Assembly (NCBI GenBank): GCA_018658605.1
Contig: JABHUV010000263.1
Span: 1-10,132, forward strand
Direction: 5' to 3'
DNA length: 10,132 nucleotides
DNA from: Planctomycetaceae bacterium
GTDB taxonomy: Bacteria > Planctomycetota > Planctomycetia > Pirellulales > Pirellulaceae
The position numbers were made by a program, and so were the translations under genes. Within the stretch, counting starts at the first letter, position 1; each line of letters opens with the position of its first letter. The notes beneath the pieces were generated by a model. It did no database searches and was not told where the DNA came from. It saw only the letters and a list, made by a program, of their open reading frames with translations. Positions 5,129 to 10,132 of the stretch are shown piece after piece.

Positions 5129-7987
5129 CTACTCCGCCAGCATGATGTTGGTGAATTGAGCGGCTGCTGTATTAAGTTGACGAGTGAGGTCATCCACGCT
5201 TTCTAAAACACGATCGCTCACTAGGTACCCCACTTCCGCGGTGGCTTCCTCAGGCACCGATTCGATTAGCTGTGCCATGCGATGATGGACGCTTTGTATT
5301 CGTTGCAGCCAGGACACGATTTTTAGCAGTTTGGGCTTTGACGCAGAATCTTCTTGAGCGATGTGGGCCAAGTCAACGAGCATATGCTGGGCAACTTCCC
5401 CGGCCGTAAGGCACATGAAGCCCCAGGCTGTCGTCCAGTCTTCGGTGAGCAAAGGGGCATCGCCGGCGTCGTCGTAGTCTTGACAATGTTCTACAAGGTT
5501 GTCCATCGTTGCTTCGAGCGACGCAACAAATTGTGAGTAGGATTCTTCGTGCTGGCTTAACAGGTTGAGGCTAGTCCACCTGAACCTTGGAAGAAGTTTT
5601 GCCACGGCGGTTTGTTGACGATGAGCATCCAGAAGAATTGAAATGTCGTATAGAACTGAGCGCAGTTGACTACGGTTTTTACCAAGGCTGACGATTTCTA
5701 GGCGTGCCTGTTGAAACTGCAGGATAGAAATTGTAACCGCGGGTCGATCCATGACATCGGCTAACTCAGCAATGTGCCTGGCGCCATGTTTGAGATCTTC
5801 AAGCGGATTTAATTTCGTTTCTAGATTGCGCATGCTAGCCATTGCCCAAAATGAGAGGCGCATATTCAGAAGTCGGATTGCCTGCAGGTGATCATCTTCA
5901 CTGATATCGTTCCAATCCCCGTTAGCGTCCTGCATCGCCTGAAGGGAGACGAGTGCCAGATTAAGATATTGTTCAGCTTGCTCGAAGCTATCCTCAGAGT
6001 TTTCCCGACGTTTTAATTCCGCCAGTTGGTAATAGCCTTTGCTTAAGTCACGTTGAACGGTCAACGTCGTAGATGCGTCAATCGTTGGGCTTTCCAATAT
6101 TTGTTGACGAATTATTTGGGCTTGTTCATATGATTGTTCTCCCAGTGAATAAATCTTTCGTTCCACGAGTACGGTGCCCACATTCATACAGGCATTGGCA
6201 AATAGTCTCGCATATTCCAAGTTGGTGGGATTGCCGGTGTGAATCGCCTGTCGATAATTTCGGACCTGTTTTGACAAAACAGAAGCTCTCTTGAAATTGT
6301 CGGTGTTATCTTGGGTATGAATTCGTACCAGTGGAGTTAGATAGCTTGATAAATTGACTTGCAATTGTTCTTGATCGTCATCGGATTGTTCCAGCAGTGT
6401 CTGCACAGTTGTTGCGGCATTATCGTAGTGGGCGATGGCCGAAAGAGTGTTGTCTTGAGCTTCCGCGATTTGTCCTATCTTAAATTCAAGATCAGCGCTA
6501 TCCGCAAGAAAGGTTCGCTCGTCGGAAAGGCTACCGGCACGTTGGTTGCGCAAACTTTCGTAGTACTGTAATGCTTTATCAAGCATTACCTCACGAACTT
6601 CACGCGTATTAGGGGTTTGCAGCAACTCATTCTGGGTGACGACTACAAAAAAATCATCAACTGTCTGCTTGGAGCGTTCGAAACTTTTGCGAGCGTCGAG
6701 TAAGGCATCATTGGTAACGAAGTAGGCGACTGTCATCGTGATCAACATCGCGAGCACGCCGAGAATTGCGGCTGCGCTACTGCTAGCGATTAATCGGTTA
6801 CGAAGGCACCACCGCGTGAGTCGTTCTGCATTGCCAATTGGTCGCGCGAGGATTGGCATTCCTTGCAAGAAGCGTTGTAGTTCTTCCTGTAGTTCAAGAG
6901 CAGATTGATACCGCTTGTCTGGAGATTTTTGCAAGCACTTCATACAGATTGTGGATAAATCCTGCGGAATATCTGGATTGCGGTCTTGAGGATTTGTCGG
7001 TTCTTTATTGAGCACTTGGCGTATGGTTTCGTAAACGCTGGCTGCCGCAAATGGCGGGTTGCCGGTGAGCAGTTGGTATAGCGTCGCACCTATGGCGTAG
7101 ATGTCACTGCGGGTGTCGACTTCATCGAGATTTCCGCGTGCCTGTTCAGGTGGCATATAGCTCGGGGTTCCGAGGACAGACCCCTCCATCGTCATCCCCG
7201 ATTTTTCGTGTACTTGCTTGGCAAGTCCAAAGTCGGTCACCAAGGGGATGTCTTTTTTATTAACGAGCACATTTGCCGGTTTTATATCGCGATGGAGGAT
7301 GCCGTTGTCATGAGCCAGATGTACAGCTTCACAAACACCGGAAATGTAATTGGCGGCGCGGCGTGGGGCGAGAGGCCGTTCCCGCACCAAGTCTGCGAGA
7401 CTGTCACCAGGGACGTATTCCATAGAAAAAAAATGACGCCCGTCGACTTCGCCGATTTCGTAGATTGTTACGATATTAGGGTGGTTCAGGCTCGCGGCGG
7501 CTTCCGCTTCAGCGTAAAAGCGCTCCATCTCGTCATCATTAGCAAATTGCCCGGATAGGATCATCTTGATAGCGACTTCACGATTGAGCGCTATTTGACG
7601 AGCTTTGTAAACTACGCCCATGCCGCCCCGGGCAATCTCGCTGAGTAATTCATAGTCGCCAAAGCGATTTGCCATATCGGCATCTGCTAGGTCGGCTTGG
7701 CGGTTTTGACCACGCGTTTGGCGCAGTGATTCTGGTCGGTTATCCGTGGCGTAGTCCCCCTGAAGTGTTGGCGAATTGTCTATGTATTCCCCTTGCAGTG
7801 GGCCCTGGAGAGTCTCGAGATGTTTTGCGTCGGTTAGCGGCGAATTTTCATGCAACGTTTCGACGTGTTTGGGTTCATCCGTGGCGGCGTTAAAGATTTG
7901 ATCCAAATACGATTCGACCTCAGTAGCTTGGTTGTTTTCTAGGAGCTTGGCGAGTTCATCGAGTTGTTGCTGTGTGAGGTTGGTCAT
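5129..7987 (-). CDS. PknB-type (Hanks) Ser/Thr protein kinase with one membrane helix and a helical/TPR-like tail
   Basis: The 952-residue product phosphorylates Ser/Thr residues. The kinase domain spans about 112-373: Gly loop ARGGMGVVYKA (119-129), catalytic K141 (VAIKM), alpha-C E160, HRDIKPAN (232-239, catalytic D234), DFG 252-254, and an activation segment ending GTPSYMPPE with PPE in place of APE. All key residues are present, so it should be active. Residues 399-426 form a single hydrophobic membrane helix, which places the kinase in the cytoplasm and the roughly 525-residue C-terminal part across the membrane. That part is all-helical, with segments such as AIAHYDNAATTVQTLLEQ and GEQSYEQAQIIRQQIL that suggest degenerate TPR repeats and a sensing or scaffolding role. 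The N-terminal 110 residues are Thr/Gln-rich, with repeated HxETL and LQGxY motifs that may be phosphorylation or docking sites. The ATG at 7987 has no clear Shine-Dalgarno site, but a TATAAT box lies about 47 bases upstream. M105, just before the kinase domain, is a less likely start. The kinase substrates are unknown. Confidence 0.95.
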   Translation of the reverse strand: MTNLTQQQLDELAKLLENNQATEVESYLDQIFNAATDEPKHVETLHENSPLTDAKHLETLQGPLQGEYIDNSPTLQGDYATDNRPESLRQTRGQNRQADLADADMANRFGDYELLSEIARGGMGVVYKARQIALNREVAIKMILSGQFANDDEMERFYAEAEAAASLNHPNIVTIYEIGEVDGRHFFSMEYVPGDSLADLVRERPLAPRRAANYISGVCEAVHLAHDNGILHRDIKPANVLVNKKDIPLVTDFGLAKQVHEKSGMTMEGSVLGTPSYMPPEQARGNLDEVDTRSDIYAIGATLYQLLTGNPPFAAASVYETIRQVLNKEPTNPQDRNPDIPQDLSTICMKCLQKSPDKRYQSALELQEELQRFLQGMPILARPIGNAERLTRWCLRNRLIASSSAAAILGVLAMLITMTVAYFVTNDALLDARKSFERSKQTVDDFFVVVTQNELLQTPNTREVREVMLDKALQYYESLRNQRAGSLSDERTFLADSADLEFKIGQIAEAQDNTLSAIAHYDNAATTVQTLLEQSDDDQEQLQVNLSSYLTPLVRIHTQDNTDNFKRASVLSKQVRNYRQAIHTGNPTNLEYARLFANACMNVGTVLVERKIYSLGEQSYEQAQIIRQQILESPTIDASTTLTVQRDLSKGYYQLAELKRRENSEDSFEQAEQYLNLALVSLQAMQDANGDWNDISEDDHLQAIRLLNMRLSFWAMASMRNLETKLNPLEDLKHGARHIAELADVMDRPAVTISILQFQQARLEIVSLGKNRSQLRSVLYDISILLDAHRQQTAVAKLLPRFRWTSLNLLSQHEESYSQFVASLEATMDNLVEHCQDYDDAGDAPLLTEDWTTAWGFMCLTAGEVAQHMLVDLAHIAQEDSASKPKLLKIVSWLQRIQSVHHRMAQLIESVPEEATAEVGYLVSDRVLESVDDLTRQLNTAAAQFTNIMLAE

Positions 7988-8033
7988 AATCGTGTTGCGT
8001 TTGAGTGTGAATAAAGTAATTATTGGTTCGTTA

Positions 8034-8039
8034 ATTATA
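8034..8039 (-). promoter_or_regulatory. Candidate -10 box for the kinase gene
   Basis: A perfect TATAAT on the minus strand lies about 47 bases before the ATG at 7987, in an A+T-rich part of the 144-base gap between the kinase gene and the upstream DUF336 gene. No good -35 hexamer lies 16-18 bases further upstream; the bases there (ATATCA) overlap an inverted repeat. This fits a regulated promoter or another sigma factor. No convincing terminator for the DUF336 gene was found in the rest of the gap, so read-through into the kinase gene is possible. Confidence 0.4.
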
Positions 8040-8050
8040 CTGTTTATGGT

Positions 8051-8068
8051 TCACGGTGATATCCGTGA
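8051..8068. promoter_or_regulatory. Inverted repeat upstream of the kinase gene, possible operator
   Basis: TCACGG and CCGTGA are perfect six-base arms around TGATAT. The dyad covers the place where the -35 region of the candidate kinase promoter would be. A dimeric regulator binding here could activate or block transcription. As a terminator of the upstream gene it is unlikely, since it has no following T-run on the minus strand. Confidence 0.3.
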
Positions 8069-8131
8069 GCGCAGTATGGAAACGTGCGTGAAGACAAATG
8101 GCCGCGGTTTTTCGTGGTCACGTTTGGCGTC

Positions 8132-10132
8132 TTACCCGAGTGGATTGCGCAAGAACTTCTGGTATGGCAGTGATACGCCGTCGATCTTGATATTGTCGAC
8201 CGTAAGTTCGGTAGGGGGCTCGAATCCTAGGGCGCCGGCTGCGGCAACGACATCGTCTTGGTCGACTCCATCGCCACTGACTCCTAAACCGCCGATTAGG
8301 GCAGCGGATTTATATAACGGTGAGGCTCCCGGAAAAAAGACAACCCCGTTTTCGTTGAGGGAAGTTGTCGCGTTTGATTGGCGGTGAAAGTTTCGTTCTG
8401 GATTGAATCGAGTGAAGCCCAAGACTGATTGAAAATCAGAGGATGGAGTGGGTCCGGCGATATTTTCCGCGGTAATGGGATCTATCCCTGGGTCATTAAG
8501 AATTGAAAAACACCCCGCGTCAGCCGAGTCAATTCCATCGGGGAAGCGGGGGTCTGCGAGGAAACGGAACGTGCGGTTGGTGTGAGCCTTGCCGAGTTGA
8601 TTAGTATCGCAGAGGTCCACAGGATTTACTTCTGCGGCGCTGTTATAGTAGGCCATGTTACGGGCCTTGGCGACAGCGACGGCAATGGAGAAATAGGTTG
8701 CATCGGGCATGCGGTAGAGACCCAGGATTTCGCCATCCAAATCAGCTACGGCAAATACCATACGGGTTCGCGCTCCGGGTGTCCCGTCGGCGAGCAAGCG
8801 AATTCCCGCGCGTACTTCGTTTGCCTGAGCAATTGAATTGTTAATAATCGTTTCGACGTCCTGTTGTGTTATTTGCTCCAGGATCGGGTTACCGTCTACG
8901 TCGAAAGTTGTATGAACTTTCCCGGCTTGGGGCATCACTAACCATTGGTCTGGCACCTGAGTACCACCGGCGTAAAATATTGAAGTGCCCGTATTGTCAC
9001 TGCCAATGATTTGATCGACACCGTTTGCTGGGTTTCCAAGGGAGAGCTGGCTACCCAATTCGGTGATTTGAGTAAGACCCGCCCTGGGGTCGGCCGCCGT
9101 TGGATTGGGCCCCACGACTTCAAGAGTGATGCCGACGAGGTCGATTCGTCCAAATGGTAGGTCGAAGCCAACAACCGGTGCAACGCCGTTTAGCGTTGGC
9201 ACCGATGCTCCTGCGGCGCTACTTCCACCGGCCGCGGCAAATGCTATCCATTCTGCTTCGAGAACTTTGGGGGCATTAGTTCGGTCAACAGCTGCTTGGA
9301 GAACTTCTGTGCGCGAGGCATTCACGGAAACTGGCCCCGTTTTCACGTTGTTACCATATTCGGTAGTAAATCCCTGTTCGTGCGTTGCATAGCCATCGGA
9401 CCCAGGAAAGAAGACTCCAATTCCACCCGTGATCTGTCCGTTTTTATATAGAGGTACACCGCCCGGTAGCGTAGCAATTCCTCGCGACTGAGCTAAGGGC
9501 AGGCGACCGGACTGGAAGCCATATGACTCGGGCGCGTATATTTCCTGCCCGGAAGGGACTTGAGCGGGATCAATATTAAAGCGATATGGTAAAAGTGCAT
9601 CAGTAGCTTCCCGAATGCCGTTGGCCCCAGGGTGTAGAATGCTGTCGCGGTTTGTATGCTCAATATCGAATAGATCGACCGTCGGTGTGAACATGACGCC
9701 TGGCGGAAAGTGCGCACCGGTGCCAATTGGTGCGACTGTGCCTGGCCCGCGGATGACAGAATTGGGATCCGTGATATTTGGATTCGCTTCCACTTCGCGT
9801 TGGGTGATGGTTGATTGGCTGATCATGCGAACTGTTCGCGACGTTAGTGGCGCACCTTCATTTGCGAAAAAGGCCGCAGTTCGAGCTTTTGCAACCGCAC
9901 CGTCAATTGCGAAAACAAGAGTCGCTTCATTCATGTTAATGTTGGTGCCAACTCGGACGCCAAGAATTGCGCCTCCGCGGTCGACAATCGCTACGATCGC
10001 GTCGGCAGTAGTGCTGCTTGCCGCCGACGCACGGTCCAGTAGGGCTTTGACGTCGGATTCGGTGATGGTGATAGACTGGTTAACTACAGGTGCGTTGAGG
10101 TTGAGGCCATTGATAACATTAAGAGCGTCTGC
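8132..10132 (-). CDS. Duplicated GlcG/HbpS-like (DUF336) heme-binding-family protein (5' end off window)
   Basis: The reading frame stays open through the right edge; 666 residues are visible. The ATG at 9934 is internal, because the 66 codons before it encode conserved domain sequence, including ITITESDVKALLDRA and AIVAIVDRGGAILGVR. Numbering from the edge, the first DUF336 domain covers about 20-250 (VDRGGAILGVR, then DGAVAKARTAAFF, then GGVPLYKNGQITGGIGV). The second covers about 419-638 (VFAVADLDGEILGLYRM, then AVAVAKARNMAYY, then GASPLYKSAALIGGLGV). Both halves end in a similar short segment (RIDLVGITLE and NIKIDGVSLP). GlcG/HbpS proteins are normally about 140 residues. Here each domain has about 100 extra residues between the central helix and the GG[IL]GV strand. 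Family members include a heme-binding sensor partner (HbpS) and the glycolate-locus protein GlcG; enzymatic activity is not established. Heme binding here is inferred from family only. Secretion cannot be judged, because the N-terminus is missing. Downstream the kinase gene follows after 144 bases on the same strand. Confidence 0.85.
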   Translation of the reverse strand, partial: ADALNVINGLNLNAPVVNQSITITESDVKALLDRASAASSTTADAIVAIVDRGGAILGVRVGTNINMNEATLVFAIDGAVAKARTAAFFANEGAPLTSRTVRMISQSTITQREVEANPNITDPNSVIRGPGTVAPIGTGAHFPPGVMFTPTVDLFDIEHTNRDSILHPGANGIREATDALLPYRFNIDPAQVPSGQEIYAPESYGFQSGRLPLAQSRGIATLPGGVPLYKNGQITGGIGVFFPGSDGYATHEQGFTTEYGNNVKTGPVSVNASRTEVLQAAVDRTNAPKVLEAEWIAFAAAGGSSAAGASVPTLNGVAPVVGFDLPFGRIDLVGITLEVVGPNPTAADPRAGLTQITELGSQLSLGNPANGVDQIIGSDNTGTSIFYAGGTQVPDQWLVMPQAGKVHTTFDVDGNPILEQITQQDVETIINNSIAQANEVRAGIRLLADGTPGARTRMVFAVADLDGEILGLYRMPDATYFSIAVAVAKARNMAYYNSAAEVNPVDLCDTNQLGKAHTNRTFRFLADPRFPDGIDSADAGCFSILNDPGIDPITAENIAGPTPSSDFQSVLGFTRFNPERNFHRQSNATTSLNENGVVFFPGASPLYKSAALIGGLGVSGDGVDQDDVVAAAGALGFEPPTELTVDNIKIDGVSLPYQKFLRNPLG

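Noticed and set aside
7208..7558. A 116-codon plus-strand open frame antisense to the kinase domain
   Set aside because: The minus strand here encodes the HRD, DFG and alpha-C motifs of the kinase; the plus-strand frame is a shadow.
8069..8131. Intrinsic terminator after the DUF336 gene
   Set aside because: Only very short inverted repeats are present on the minus strand, and none is followed by a T-run.
7932..8387. A 151-codon plus-strand open frame spanning the gap between the kinase and DUF336 genes
   Set aside because: It overlaps the two well-supported minus-strand genes at both ends, and its translation shows no domain, only Ser/Cys/Val-rich sequence typical of an antisense shadow.
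9932..9934. ATG as the start of the DUF336 protein
   Set aside because: The 66 codons upstream in the same frame encode the conserved beginning of a GlcG-type domain, so the gene continues beyond the right edge.

Overview
The window looks like chromosomal DNA of a marine-type planctomycete, probably of the Pirellulaceae group. This is inferred from protein style: a long Ser/Thr kinase that begins with the typical planctomycete '(G)DYELLSEIARGGMGVVYKA' segment, followed by one membrane helix and a long helical tail; an FHA-GAF-class III cyclase; a large DUF336/GlcG-type protein; weak Shine-Dalgarno sites; and moderate G+C. No RNA gene, CRISPR array, insertion sequence or phage gene was seen. 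Gene density is high and no gap exceeds 150 bases.

Layout. (1) On the + strand, bases 1-1833 hold the 3' part of a gene that runs off the left edge. Its product joins a 17-residue tandem repeat, a cyclic-nucleotide-binding-like segment and a four-cluster [4Fe-4S] ferredoxin of the DmsB/NrfC type, with a large insertion before the fourth cysteine motif. (2) After 62 bases, a FHA-GAF-nucleotide cyclase follows at 1896-3653 on the same strand. (3) Two bases beyond its stop, a convergent gene at 3656-4999 (-) encodes a secreted protein, probably an outer-membrane beta-barrel. (4) At 5129-7987 (-) lies a 952-residue Ser/Thr protein kinase, followed by a small hairpin/T-run terminator. (5) At 8132-10132 (-) lies the 3' part of a gene that runs off the right edge. 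Its product consists of two homologous halves, each with a GlcG/HbpS-like (DUF336) domain.

How the genes may work together. The cyclase directly follows a protein that carries a recognisable cNMP phosphate-binding-cassette motif fused to an electron-transfer module. The simplest reading is a local second-messenger circuit in which cAMP or cGMP from the cyclase modulates the iron-sulfur protein. The FHA domain of the cyclase could read phosphothreonine placed by a Hanks-type kinase, and one is encoded 1.5 kb away on the opposite strand. These links are inferences from domain content and position only.

Limits. Both edge genes are incomplete, so their N-termini and true starts are unknown. Promoter, operator and terminator calls rest on inspection by eye.
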